This document shows, in pieces, positions 26,212 to 36,219 of a stretch of DNA of 64,000 bases. The first letter of the stretch is position 1; the number at the start of each line of letters is the position of its first letter. The position numbers were made by a program, and so were the translations under genes. The stretch lies in the NCBI GenBank assembly GCA_963718315.1, contig CAVQZC010000013.1, positions 700,576-764,575 of the forward strand. The letters are read 5' to 3'. The notes under the pieces are model-generated. The model did not search any database, was not told the DNA's origin, and saw only the letters and a list, made by a program, of their open reading frames with translations. Source of the DNA: CAVQZC01 sp963718315. GTDB taxonomy: Bacteria > Actinomycetota > Thermoleophilia > Gaiellales > JAICJC01.

Positions 26212-26953
26212 CTCCACCACGCTGCTCGCGGTCGCCGGCCTGCTGGTGGCCGCGACCCCGACCGCAGCACGGAGCGGCGCTGCGGCACCCGTGCCGCACG
26301 CGTCGACCCCGGTCACGGTCGTCATCGACCCTGGCCACAACCGCTATGCGAACCTCGGCCTGGAGCCGATCGGGCCGGGCTCGCACACGCTCAAGGTCAA
26401 GGACGGCGGCGGAACCTCAGGCGTGGTCACGCACCAGAGCGAGGCGAGCGTCAACCTGCGGATCGGGCTGCGCCTGCGCACGCTGCTGCTGGCGGCCGGA
26501 GGCGTCCGGGTGGTGATGACACGGACGACCACCTGCTGCGTCAGCCGAGGCAACATCTACCGGGCCGAGATCGCCAACCACAACCACGCCGCGCTGTTCG
26601 TCCGGATCCACGCCGACGGATCGACCAACCACGCGACCGCCGGCACCTCGATGCTCTACCCGGCGTGGCACAAGGGGTGGACCGACGACGTCTACAGCCG
26701 CAGCCTGCAGGCCGCCAGGATCATGCAGCCCTACATCGTGCGCGCACTGGGCTGGCCGAACCGCGGGCTCGTCGCCCGCGGCGACCTGACCGGATTCAAC
26801 TGGTCGAACGTGCCCGTGATCCTGACCGAGGTGGGCTTTCTCACCAACCCGGCGGAGGACCGTTCGCTGGCCACATTCCTGACCGTGAACAAGGCGGCCT
26901 GGGCTCTCCGGACGGGGATCCTGGCCGACCTCCACGCCCGCGGTTTGCGCTGA
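26156..26953 (+). CDS. N-acetylmuramoyl-L-alanine amidase (Amidase_3), secreted
   Basis: About 265 residues. Zinc ligands and catalytic Glu follow the AmiC/CwlD pattern: His in VVIDPGHNRYA, Glu in HQSEASVNLRIGLRL, His in VRIHADGS, and Glu in ILTEVGFLTNPAED. The signal peptide is SSTTLLAVAGLLVAATPTAA. The start is uncertain: ATG 26156 gives a long basic n-region; the frame is also open from an ATG at 26012. Cleaves the amide bond between muramic acid and the stem peptide during wall turnover. Confidence 0.85.
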   Translation: MAWTTAARTRCWKARWWASSTTLLAVAGLLVAATPTAARSGAAAPVPHASTPVTVVIDPGHNRYANLGLEPIGPGSHTLKVKDGGGTSGVVTHQSEASVNLRIGLRLRTLLLAAGGVRVVMTRTTTCCVSRGNIYRAEIANHNHAALFVRIHADGSTNHATAGTSMLYPAWHKGWTDDVYSRSLQAARIMQPYIVRALGWPNRGLVARGDLTGFNWSNVPVILTEVGFLTNPAEDRSLATFLTVNKAAWALRTGILADLHARGLR

Positions 26954-27078
26954 ATCGCCTCCGGTCTAAAGCGAACGTTCGAAATCGGTTGACGCAGGGG
27001 GTTCCACAAGTACCCTCAAAGTGGTAAACCTACCGGGAGCGCGCCACGGGGGATGACCACGGCGCGGTCTCTCGGGTC

Positions 27079-27679
27079 ATGTTTCTTCGCATCTTGACAG
27101 CTCTCTCGCTCATCGCACTGGCTCCGCTCGGTTGGGTGGCGGCGTCGGCAGTCGCCGACCCCAATCCCCCGCCACCGCCGACGTGCACGCGAGCAGCTTG
27201 CCCGGAGCACACTTCACCGACCGCCGCCGACAGCACCTACACGCCGCCGCCCACCAGCTCCTACACACCGCCGCCGCACCAGTACCTACACACCGCCGCC
27301 AACAAGTTCCAACACGGCGCCGTGCGCAAGCTGCTTCACGACACCGACCAAGAAGACGCACAAGGTGGTCCACCACAAGCAGAAGCCACCACCGCACAAG
27401 GCCAAGCCACGGCCCGTCGTGCATCCGCACCTGGCCGCGGTTCACCCGTGGCAGCCGGCACCCCCTCCGGCACCCAAGAAGATCACGGCGATCGCCGCGA
27501 CCAAGGCTCCAACCAAGACGGCGAGCGCGGCCGACGCGCCCACGTCAAGCTACTACTGGATGTTCCTTGCAGGAGGGGGACTGCTGATCGCGATCGCCAC
27601 AGGTGTGGTGATCGCGTCATCCGGCATCCGGTTCCGGCGGTCACGTGAGGGCCGCTCGGGCCACGCCTTCAACCGGTAG
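27079..27679 (+). CDS. Pro/Thr-rich surface protein with C-terminal TM (one frameshift)
   Basis: Signal peptide (FLRILTALSLIALAPLGWVAASAVA), then a Pro/Thr/Ser/Tyr region with about three STYTPPPTS-type repeats. One extra base at about 27268-27277 moves the frame; it resumes with the same repeat (TSTYTPPPTSS), then a Lys/His/Pro-rich stalk (KKTHKVVHHKQKPPPHKAK). A TM (YYWMFLAGGGLLIAIATGVV) and a basic tail RRSREGRSGHAFNR end the protein at 27679. Reconstructed about 200 residues. No LPxTG. It lies 11 bp before the giant repeat protein, probably in one operon. Weak ribosome site before ATG 27079. Confidence 0.6.
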
Positions 27680-27690
27680 CCGTCACCAAC

Positions 27691-30600
27691 ATGGGCAGAC
27701 GCACTCTTCTCCTGATCGTCGCGTGCACCGCGCTGGTAGCGGTCGCGGCGTCAAGCGCCGCAGCGGATCCGATCCCGATCACGGTCACGCCGCCGACAGA
27801 TTTCGGCTCGGTGCTCGAGGGTCAGGCCTCGACCCCGCAGACCCTGACGATCCAGAACACCGGCGCCGCTGCGATCACGCTGAACCAGCTGACCCTCGCC
27901 GGAACCGACCCGGGGAGCTTCAGCATCCCCGCCGCCGACGACGCCTGCTCGAACGCAACGCTCAACTCCGGCGACACCTGCGATTTCAACGTGGTCTTCA
28001 ACCCGCCGTCCGGCGCCGGTGAGCGCGGCGTCCAGACGTCGTTGATCGACGTCGGCGACACCGCCGGCGACGACGCCCAGGAAGTCGACTTCTCAGGCAC
28101 GGCAGTGGCGCCGCAGATCGACGTTCCCGCCAGCTTGCCGTTCGGCTCCGTCCAGCTCGGCCAGAGCTCGAGCCAGATCGTCACCGTCCAGAACGACGGT
28201 CAGGGCGAGCTCGACGTCACCACCCCGGCATCGCCTGGCGGCGACTTCACCGTCAGCCCGACCGGCACGACGTGCACGGGCGCGGGCGCCCAGCTCACCC
28301 CGGGCGACTCCTGCAACGTGAACGTGGTGTTCACGCCCTCGGCGACCGGCGACGAGAACGCAACGCTGGTGGTCCCGAGCAACGATCCCGACACCCCGAG
28401 CGCTCAGGTGCCGGTGTCCGGCACCGGGACGCAGGGCGCGGTCACGTTCGATCCGACCAGCCTCACGTTCACGACCCACCTGGGCACGACCAGCCCCTCG
28501 CAGACCATCTCGGTGCAGAACACCGGGACAGCGCCGCTCACCATCGCCGGACCCGGCAACGGGGTCAAGATCAACGGCACCAACCAGTCGAACTTCGCCG
28601 TCACCGGCGACGGCTGTACCAGCCAGACGCTGCAGGTCGGTGACAGCTGCGACGTCAGCATCTCGTTCACCACGACGGTCATGGCGCAGCGCACCGCCAA
28701 CCTCCAGATCAAGGACGACGGCGCCGGCGGCACGCAGCTGGCGCCGCTCTCCGGTACCGGCATCCAGTCCGGCCCGGTGACCGTGACCCCGACCTCGAAC
28801 AACTTCGGCTCGGTGGCCGAGGGATCGAGCTCCTCCGCCCAGACGTTCACGTTCACGAACACCGGTGGAGACACCGTGACGTTCCCCAACGCGCCCGGCA
28901 CCTTCAGCCTCACCGGCACCAACCCCGGCGACTTCTCGACCGCCAACGACGGCTGCTCGGGCCAGACGATCGGCGCCGGCGACACCTGCTCGGTCGACGT
29001 CACGTTCAGCCCGCCGGTGGGAGCCGGCGTCCGCGGAGCGCGCAGTGCGACCCTGTCGGTGACCGGCGGCTTCGTCAACAGCCCGCTGACGGTCAAGCTG
29101 ACCGGCACGGCCACCGCCCCGGCGATCTCCGTGCCCTCCACCGTCAACTTCGGAAACGTCGCGGTCGGCGGCCAGCCCGGCCAGCAGACCGTGACGGTCA
29201 AGAACAACGGCGCGGGAACCCTGACGATCGGCCAGATCGGCGCGCCCTCCGGAGCCGGCTTCTCGATCGTCACCGACGGCTGCTCCAACACCGGCCTCAC
29301 CGCCGGCCAGACCTGCAGCGTCGTCCTCCAGTTCCAGCCCTCGTCGACAGGCGCCGCCACCGGCACCCTGCAGATCCCGCACAACGACCCCGACACGACG
29401 AACCCCGTCTCGATCTCGCTGACCGCCAACGGCACCCAGGTCGGCCCGGTGACGATCTCACCGACGTCGGCGACGTTCGGATCGGTGGTCGAGGGCAGCA
29501 GCTCGCTGCCGAAGACGTTCACCGTCACCAACACCGGCACGGCACCCCTGACCGGGCTGAGCGTGGGCCTGGGCGGCAGCGGCCAGAGCAACTTCACGAT
29601 CACGACCGACAACTGCAGCCCTTCGGGCACCACGGTGAATCCCGGCAAGTCGTGCACCTTCAAGGTCGAGTTCACACCCGCCCAGGGCGCAGGGGTGCGT
29701 GGCCCCCAGACGGCCACGGTTACCGTCTCCGGACCGACCAACGCCTCCGGGCTGCCGCAGTCCCTCGGACTGTCGGGCACGGCCACGGCTCCCACCATCA
29801 GCCTCCCGGCCAGCTACGACTTCGGCAACGTCCCGATCGGCCAGACCGCGACGCACGCGATCACGGTGAAGAACACCGGCTCGGGCACGCTCGACGTCAC
29901 CGGGCAGAAGATCACGTCGCCGGGCTTCTCCGTCTCCACCGACGGCTGCGCGGCTCCCACCGGTCTGCTGGCCGCCGGAGACTCGTGCACCATCACCGTC
30001 CAGTTCCAGTCCACCGAGGTGGGCACCGCGAGCGGGACGCTGAGCGTGCCGAACAACGACCCCGATGCGGCCCATCCGGCGCAGGTGTCGCTGAGCGCCA
30101 CCGGCACGATGGCCGGCCCGGTCACGGTGACTCCGGGCACCAAGACGTTCAGCTCCCAGGTTGAGGGCACCACCTCGGCGGCCCAGACGTTCACGGTCAC
30201 CAACACGGGCACCGCGCCGGTCGCGCTGGGACCGCCTCCGGTCGTCTCGCTGGGCGGCGCCTCTCCCGGCAGCTTCACCCTCTCGGGGAACACCTGCGCG
30301 AGCCTGACCCAGCTGGGCGCGGCGAAGTCGTGCGTCTTCAAGGTCGCGTTCTCACCGCCGGTGGCGGCGGGCACCCGCGGCGCGCAGAACGCGTCGGTCA
30401 CCGTCAACGGCGGCGCAGATCTGCCGCAGACCGTGCCGCTGTCCGGCACGGCGACGTCGCCGACCCTGAGCATCCCGAACAGCGTCGGCTTCGGCAGCAC
30501 CCTGGTGGGCACGCCGGTCTCAAACAAGGTGACCATCTCCAACACCGGCACCGGGACGCTCAACGTCGCCTTCCAGAACATCACGGGGGCCGGGTTCTCG

Positions 30601-32681
30601 GTCGGCACCAACGGCTGCGCCGGGACGGCCGGCAACCTGACCGCCGGCAAGAGCTGCTCGATCACGGTCGTGTTCAACCCGTCGTCCCCCGGCGCGGCGA
30701 GTGGCACGCTGAAGGTGACCGACAACGACCCCGACTCGCCCAATCCCGCGTCGGTGTCCCTGACCGGCACCGGCACCCAGATCGGCCCGGTCACCCTCGG
30801 CCCCGGCTCGAACAACTTCGGATCCCAGCTCGAGGGCACGCAGCTCGAACCCGCAGACGTTCACCGTCACGAACACCGGCACGGCCACGCTGACCGTCGG
30901 CAAGGTCTCGCTGGGCGGCGCCAACGCCGGCAGCTTCGCGCTCAAGAACGACAACTGCACCGCCGCCCACGTCACGGGTGGCGCCGCCTGCACCTTCCAG
31001 GTTGTCTTCTCACCGCCGGTTGGGGCCGGCGTCCGTGGCACTCGCAGCGCCAGCGTCTCGGTGACGGGCAACGCACCAAGCATGCCCGGGCCGTCGACGC
31101 TGACCGGCCTCGCGACCGCCCCGCAGATCGGCGTGCCGGGCAACGTCGTCGACTTCGGCAACGTGCCGGTCGGCACCACCGCCCAGCAGCAGGTCGCGGT
31201 CACCAACACCGGCCAGGGAACGCTGGTGGTCGGCGCGGTGAGCACGATGGGCAGCGGCTTCTCGGTGGCGAACAACGGCTGCGCCGGCGCCAACGGAACG
31301 CTGAACGCGAACCAGAGCTGCAACATCACGGTCGCCTACCAGTCGACCAACCCGGGATCGGCGACCGGCGCGCTGCAGGTCTCGAGCAACGATCCGGACG
31401 TCTCCGGCACGACGCCGGTGACCCTGACCGCCACCGGCACCCAGCCGTCCGTCAGCATCACCGGCAACACGGCCTTCAGCACCGCCGTGGGAACCACCAG
31501 CAGCCCGCAGGCGATCACCGTGCACAACACGGGCAACGCACCCCTCAAGATCACCACGGTCTCGCTGGGCGGGGCGAACCCGACATCGTTCGCGAAGTCC
31601 AGCGACGGCTGTTCGAGCCAGTCGGTGGCAGCAGGGAACACGTGCGTCATCAACGTCACCTTCACTGCCAGCGACAGCAGCCCCAAGTCCGCCACCCTGG
31701 CCGTCGCCGACAACGCACCGGGTAGCCCCCACACCCAGGCGCTGAGCGGAACCGCCCTCGTGCCCGGCATCTCGCTCACGCCCGGGATCCGAGGCGTTCT
31801 CGCCGACGCAGATCGGCGTCAAGAGCCCGACCAGGACGGTGACGGTGAAGAACACCGGGACCGCCCCCCTGAAGATCGGGACGATCACCCTGGGGGGTGT
31901 TGGACCGACCAACTTCCTCAAGGGCACCGGCGCCGGCGACACCTGCACCGGCAAGTCGATCGCGGTCAACAACACGTGCGTCGTGACCCTGAACTTCGTG
32001 CCGGCCGGATCCGGCAGCCACACGGCTGACCTGGTGATCCCGAACAACTCGGGGCAGACGGCGGACGTGTCGATGGCCGGAACCGGCGATGTGCCGCCCA
32101 GCGCCACCTCGATGACCGTCGCGATCGGCTGCGACTCGTCGAAGATCACGTGGACGCAACCGACCGGGCAGGTTCAGTTCAACGGCATCAAGGTCCTCAT
32201 CAACCCCGACCACGCACCGACGTCGCCGACCGACGGCACCAGCCTCGCTCATCCCAACGGGTACGTCATGCAGACCGGGATGACGCACTTCCATACGTTC
32301 TACTACGCGGCCTACGACGTGTACTCGTGGTACAACGACGCCTCCAAGCTGGTCTACGCGAAGGCGGTGCAGGGCTCCGGCCACACGGGCTACATCTGCG
32401 CCCCGCGCAACCACGGCGGGACGACCGACCTGACGCCGCTGGTGAACTGGCTCTCCTACGCCTCAGGCGCGAAGTACTCGGTGCTGCTCCAGCAGAACGG
32501 CAAGACGATCCAGGTCGTCTTCCCGACCGGTCTCTCCTACCAGTTCCCGTCGAGCTGGAGCTACGGGGGATCGACCCATTCCTTCCAGAAGGGCCAGTCC
32601 TACTTCATGTACCTCTACGCCTACACCGCAGCGAAGCCGGACGGCTTCCTGATCGGCCAGGCGCAGTTCTCGGAGCAGTAG
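27691..32681 (+). CDS. Giant secreted protein of 13 ASH/choice-of-anchor-D repeats (two frameshifts)
   Basis: After a signal peptide (LLLIVACTALVAVAASSAAA) come 13 repeats of about 100-115 residues. Each has an opening FGSV..G pattern, a TFTVTNTGTAPL-type strand, a Cys pair (DGC...G.SC) and a closing L.GTGT.  This is the ASPM-SPD-2-Hydin / choice-of-anchor-D Ig-like fold. Repeats alternate between two subtypes. One-base shifts at about 30847 (inside repeat 10) and 31783-31794 (repeat 13) break the frame; the translation is continuous once corrected, about 1,660 residues. A distinct C-terminal domain (about 190 residues, WTQPTGQVQFNGIKVLINPD, THFHTFYYAAYDVYSWYNDA) is unrecognised. No TM anchor. 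Probably an extracellular adhesive or structural protein. Confidence 0.75.
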
Positions 32682-32699
32682 CGGCTCGCAGGGGCGGAG

Positions 32700-32727
32700 C
32701 CTGGTCCGTAGCGGCTAGGGGACCAGG
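32700..32727. terminator. Convergent-gene hairpin
   Basis: CCTGGTCC (32700-32707) pairs perfectly with GGACCAGG (32720-32727) between and overlapping the converging gene ends at 32681 and 32715. The 12-nt loop and absence of T-runs make the terminator role tentative. Confidence 0.4.
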
Positions 32728-33788
32728 TACCCGAGCGCCACGTAGGCGAACGCGATCACCTGCACGACGGGTGCGAAGACGATGAACGCGCGGTGGATGG
32801 TCGGCTTGCGGATGCCGATGTCCGCCAGCGCGAAGAAGACGGGGAAGGCCAGCAGGCCGAACCGGCCGGACGACTGCAGGACGCCGGCCAGCAAGGGCAG
32901 CGCGAAGATCCCCGCGACGTAGGTGACGTCCTCCCAGCGGTGCGCCGCGAAGATGCGGCGGCGGAAGATCGGGATCAGCAGGGCGAGGTAGGTGATCACC
33001 GTGACCGCGCTGATCAGGTGGGTCAGGCGGCCGGTCATCACGAACTGGTAGATCTCGTCCCCCAGAGCGAACGGCGGGAAGGACGGATGGCCGCCCCAGC
33101 GGCTCTGGGCGTGGACGAACGCAAGGGGATCTCCGACCACGTGCTGCAGCCAGCCCGCGTACAGGGCCACCCCCACAGCCGGCGCGACGGCCGCCAGAGC
33201 CGAACCCCATGTCCGCCGACGCCAGGCGACCAGGGCCAGCGGGACGATCAGCGCCAGCCCGTTCACGCGGGCCAGCCCGGCACAGATGCCGAGCGGGATC
33301 GCGAGCCAGTCCTTGCGGCGGTCGGAGCAGACGAACAGCCAGACCGCGAGGGCGAGGAACACTCCCTCGCTGTAGGCGAGCGCCAGCGCGAACCCGTACG
33401 GCGAGAGCACCAGGTACAGAACCCCGCGCCACGCGCGCTCCTGACCGAGCCGGTCGCGGCCGAGCACGAACATGCCCCACAGCGCCGCCAGGCAGGCCAG
33501 GTTCGAGACCAGCAGGGCGGCGCCGGCGTTGCCCAGCACCCCGCCGGCGTCGACGACGTGGATCAGCATCGGGTAGAGCGGGAAGAAGGCGACCGTGCGG
33601 CCGGCCGAGTAGCCGTGGTGGGCGATCTTGATGTAGTAGGCGCTGTCCCAGCCGGTCAGCGCGACCCACGGTTGGTGCTGCCAGGATGCCAGCGTCCGGT
33701 GCCACCCGAGCTGGCTGGTCAGGAACACGCCCAGCCCGATGATGACGACACGGCTGGCGCACCAGAGCACGAGCACGCGACGCCACAT
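32715..33788 (-). CDS. Polytopic mannosyltransferase of the PIG-V/GPI-mannosyltransferase type
   Basis: 357 residues with about ten TMs. WVALTGWDSAYYIKIAHHGY carries the WD..Y..IA..GY motif of PIG-V-like lipid-linked glycosyltransferases (catalytic Asp in the first extracytoplasmic loop), followed by VAFFPLYPML and LSPYGFALALAYSEGVFLAL. Probably transfers mannose from polyprenyl-phosphate-mannose outside the membrane; acceptor unknown. ATG 33788 chosen so that the protein begins at the first TM; an upstream ATG (33842) would overlap the tRNA region. Confidence 0.8.
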   Translation of the reverse strand: MWRRVLVLWCASRVVIIGLGVFLTSQLGWHRTLASWQHQPWVALTGWDSAYYIKIAHHGYSAGRTVAFFPLYPMLIHVVDAGGVLGNAGAALLVSNLACLAALWGMFVLGRDRLGQERAWRGVLYLVLSPYGFALALAYSEGVFLALAVWLFVCSDRRKDWLAIPLGICAGLARVNGLALIVPLALVAWRRRTWGSALAAVAPAVGVALYAGWLQHVVGDPLAFVHAQSRWGGHPSFPPFALGDEIYQFVMTGRLTHLISAVTVITYLALLIPIFRRRIFAAHRWEDVTYVAGIFALPLLAGVLQSSGRFGLLAFPVFFALADIGIRKPTIHRAFIVFAPVVQVIAFAYVALGYLVP

Positions 33789-33842
33789 GGCGCGGTATCG
33801 TACTGAGGAAGCGCGCCTCGCGCCGACGAGGTGAGCAGGCAT

Positions 33843-33932
33843 GGAGAGGTGGCCGAGTGGCTGAAGGCGCCCGCCTGCTAAGTGGGTCTGGGGGGTAAAC
33901 CTCCAGCGAGGGTTCGAATCCCTCCCTCTCCG
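33843..33932 (+). tRNA. tRNA-Ser (anticodon GCU)
   Basis: Acceptor GGAGAGG pairs with CCTCTCC, discriminator G at 33932. Anticodon stem CCCGC/GTGGG encloses CTGCTAA, giving anticodon GCT. A long variable arm (serine class II) and a GGTTCGAATC T-arm are present. CCA is not encoded. Confidence 0.95.
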
Positions 33933-34000
33933 TCAGGTCGAATCGACAGCGGTCACAGGCATGGGCCGACGACCCTGCCGCGTACCGGCGGCGTCCCACG

Positions 34001-34333
34001 TCAGCGCGACGTGGAAGCTGCTGCGCGCCCCGGCTCGGTGTCCTGCGGCTGGGGCGGGCGCACGTCCCAGAGGTTCACGGTGGCGAGCTCCTCGCTGGCC
34101 ACCGGAGCGTGCCGCTCACGCTGTGGGCGCTCCGACAGACGAAGCCAGATCCAGCGCAGGCCGAGGCAGAAGAGCAGCAGCAGGCAGACGCCGACGGCGA
34201 CGCCCGTGACGGCACGGTCGCCGGACGCGGCGCCGCGCAGCAGGAAGGTGCCGTACCAGCCAACCGCGGCACCTCCACACGCTCCAATCACAGTGATCGC
34301 GATCCCCATCACGACCAGCAACGCCCGTTTCAC
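34001..34333 (-). CDS. Small two-TM membrane protein of unknown function
   Basis: 110 residues. Two hydrophobic helices (about 4-32 and 42-66) are followed by a charged cytoplasmic tail rich in Arg/Glu/Pro. No family recognised. GTG 34333 is the listed start; a TTG or ATG within the next ten codons is possible because the GGAG upstream is very close. It lies between tRNA-Ser and the K+ channel gene, same strand as the channel. Confidence 0.5.
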   Translation of the reverse strand: MKRALLVVMGIAITVIGACGGAAVGWYGTFLLRGAASGDRAVTGVAVGVCLLLLFCLGLRWIWLRLSERPQRERHAPVASEELATVNLWDVRPPQPQDTEPGRAAASTSR

Positions 34334-34394
34334 TCCAGCTGTCCCTTCTCCGCCCGACGTCCGCTTCGGGACGGACCGCCAATCCTAGCGCGAG

Positions 34395-35081
34395 TCAGCC
34401 GCCGATGGCATCGTCGGGCTCAGCAGCGTCCGCTTGCCGCACTGGAACCAGGCGGCTGACGATCGCAGCCACCACCGTGACCAGGTAGATCTGCCCGATC
34501 AGAGCCTCGAACGCCGACAGCGTATGCCCGAGATTCGAGCCCGCCGTGAAGTCGCCATACCCCACGGTGGTCATCGTGATGAAGCTGAAGTAGACGGCGT
34601 TCGATGGGGTGGCGGGCGCGCCGCCGGCGAAGAATGCATGATTGGTGAGCCGGTCGATGGCCACGTACATCGACGCGAAGAAGAGTCCCAGCAGCAGGTA
34701 CAGGCAGAGCACCCCGGCGACGACCGTCAGGGTGACCGTGCGCGTCCGCCGGATATTCCTCAACAGCCCGAGAACAACCGAGGTCGGCGCCGCCGCGATC
34801 AGCAACGCATTGGCGATCGAGGTAAGCCCCTCGACCCGTGCGCTATTGCTGGAGAGCGAAGCAAACACAATTGCGACGACGATGGCCGCAATCAGCGCGA
34901 TGGCGACCCGCATCACCGGCCGGCGCACCTCGCCCGCCTCCAGCGCCAGCAGCAGCGTGATGCCGACGAGGATCGTGCCGAAGGCGCGCTGGACGTCGCC
35001 CGGACCGGCAATGCCTTCGAAGAAGAAGGTTGCGATCAGCGCCAGGAGAAGCAGGCCGAACCGTTGCTGAGAGCTTCGCAC
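34395..35081 (-). CDS. Six-TM potassium channel (Ion_trans_2 pore)
   Basis: About 228 residues. Six hydrophobic segments; the pore loop FSFITMTTVGYGDFTAGSNLG contains the K+ selectivity filter TVGYGD between the last two helices. No RCK or cyclic-nucleotide domain follows; the protein ends with a short acidic tail. The start is uncertain: GTG 35081 is the first codon that leaves a short N-terminus before TM1, but its ribosome site is weak. Neighbouring exchanger and Kdp genes make a cation-handling cluster. Confidence 0.8.
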   Translation of the reverse strand: MRSSQQRFGLLLLALIATFFFEGIAGPGDVQRAFGTILVGITLLLALEAGEVRRPVMRVAIALIAAIVVAIVFASLSSNSARVEGLTSIANALLIAAAPTSVVLGLLRNIRRTRTVTLTVVAGVLCLYLLLGLFFASMYVAIDRLTNHAFFAGGAPATPSNAVYFSFITMTTVGYGDFTAGSNLGHTLSAFEALIGQIYLVTVVAAIVSRLVPVRQADAAEPDDAIGG

Positions 35082-35116
35082 CCTCGGTAGTTCGCCGTGA
35101 AGGCGCGGATTCTTGC

Positions 35117-35202
35117 GTGCGTGGTACGCTCGCCGCTGGTGTGCCGGGAAGCCTGGTCGGCGTCGCTCACCATGCCGCTGCCGCACCCGCCTACCCACGC
35201 GC
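35117..35202 (+). ncRNA. Candidate structured leader upstream of the cation exchanger gene
   Basis: Three nested helices are visible: 35117-35124 with 35195-35202 (8 bp, one G-U), TGGTG 35137-35141 with CACCA 35168-35172, and CCGGG 35144-35148 with CCTGG 35152-35156 around a 3-nt loop. The hairpin motif TGCCGGGAAGCCTGG is riboswitch-like. It ends 24 nt before the TTG start of the exchanger gene. An ion-responsive leader is plausible; the family is not established from sequence alone. Confidence 0.45.
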
Positions 35203-35226
35203 CCCCTGACTCCCACGGGTGCCGCG

Positions 35227-36219
35227 TTGCCCGCTGAGCTCGCGCTGTTCGCGGTCAGCCTGGCGGTCAGCATCGGCGCCAGCTTCGTGTTGTCCCGCGA
35301 GCTCGACCGGATCGGCGTTCGGCTCGGCATCACCGAGGGTCTCCTCGGCATCCTGACGGCGCTCGGCGCCGACGCCCCGGAGATCTCGACGGCGGCCGTG
35401 GCCGTGCTCAGCCACAACACCTCGATCGGGGTCGGAGTCGTCCTCGGATCCAACGTGTTCAACCTGGCAGGCCTGCTCGGACTGAGCGCGCTGATCGCGG
35501 GCGGCGTTCGGATGGGGCGCCACGCGGCGCTTCTGGAAGGCAGCGCAGCCACCGCCGTCGCTCTCATCGCCGTCACGCTCGCCGCGGGCTGGATCGGACC
35601 CTGGATGGGCTTCGCGCTATGCGTCGTCGTGCTCACCCCGTACGCCCTGCTGGCCAGCGTGCGGCCTGCTCAGCTCCCGCGCCTCCCCACGGCAGGCCTG
35701 CGGGCGTTCATGCGCCATGCGGTCACCGAGGGGCACCGGGCCGCACGGCTCGACCACCTTCCGGCCCCCGGCGGCCTCTGGAGCGTTCTGCTCATCCCAC
35801 CGGGGATCGCGGCGGTCGTGCTGGGCAGCATCGGCATGGTGCACGCGGCCACGCGGGTCGGCGATCGCTGGTCGATCTCGGAGGCGGTGATGGGCACCCT
35901 CGTCCTGGCGATCCTGACCAGCATCCCCAACGTCGTGGCCGCGCTGCGGCTCGCGTCGCACCACCGAGGACCGGCCGTCGTGGCCGAGGCATACAACTCC
36001 AACAGCGCGAATGTCCTGGCCGGGCTTTGCCTGCCGGCGGCGATCATCGGCCTCCACGGATCGCACAACCTCGGCGTGCTGACGGCGCTCTGGGCCCTCT
36101 ACATGACCGTTCTCAGCGTGGTGCTACTCGCGCGGGCGCCGGGCCTGACACGAAAGGACGGCGCCGCGTTGGTGTTCATGTACGTCCTTTTCGTGGTCGT
36201 GATCCTGGCCCGCTACTGA
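35227..36219 (+). CDS. Na+/Ca2+-exchanger-superfamily (CaCA) membrane antiporter
   Basis: 330 residues, about ten TMs with the two CaCA alpha repeats. Alpha-1: TALGADAPEISTAAVAVLSH and GVVLGSNVFNLAGLLGLSAL. Alpha-2: AILTSIPNVVAALRLASHHR and AEAYNSNSANVLAGLCLPAA. The acidic Glu/Asp and Asn residues that coordinate cation in the family are present. TTG 35227 is chosen because it leads directly into the first TM; upstream codons lie in the structured leader. Exchanges Na+ or H+ for Ca2+ or another cation. Its 3' end overlaps that of kdpE by 7 bp, convergently. Confidence 0.85.
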   Translation: MPAELALFAVSLAVSIGASFVLSRELDRIGVRLGITEGLLGILTALGADAPEISTAAVAVLSHNTSIGVGVVLGSNVFNLAGLLGLSALIAGGVRMGRHAALLEGSAATAVALIAVTLAAGWIGPWMGFALCVVVLTPYALLASVRPAQLPRLPTAGLRAFMRHAVTEGHRAARLDHLPAPGGLWSVLLIPPGIAAVVLGSIGMVHAATRVGDRWSISEAVMGTLVLAILTSIPNVVAALRLASHHRGPAVVAEAYNSNSANVLAGLCLPAAIIGLHGSHNLGVLTALWALYMTVLSVVLLARAPGLTRKDGAALVFMYVLFVVVILARY

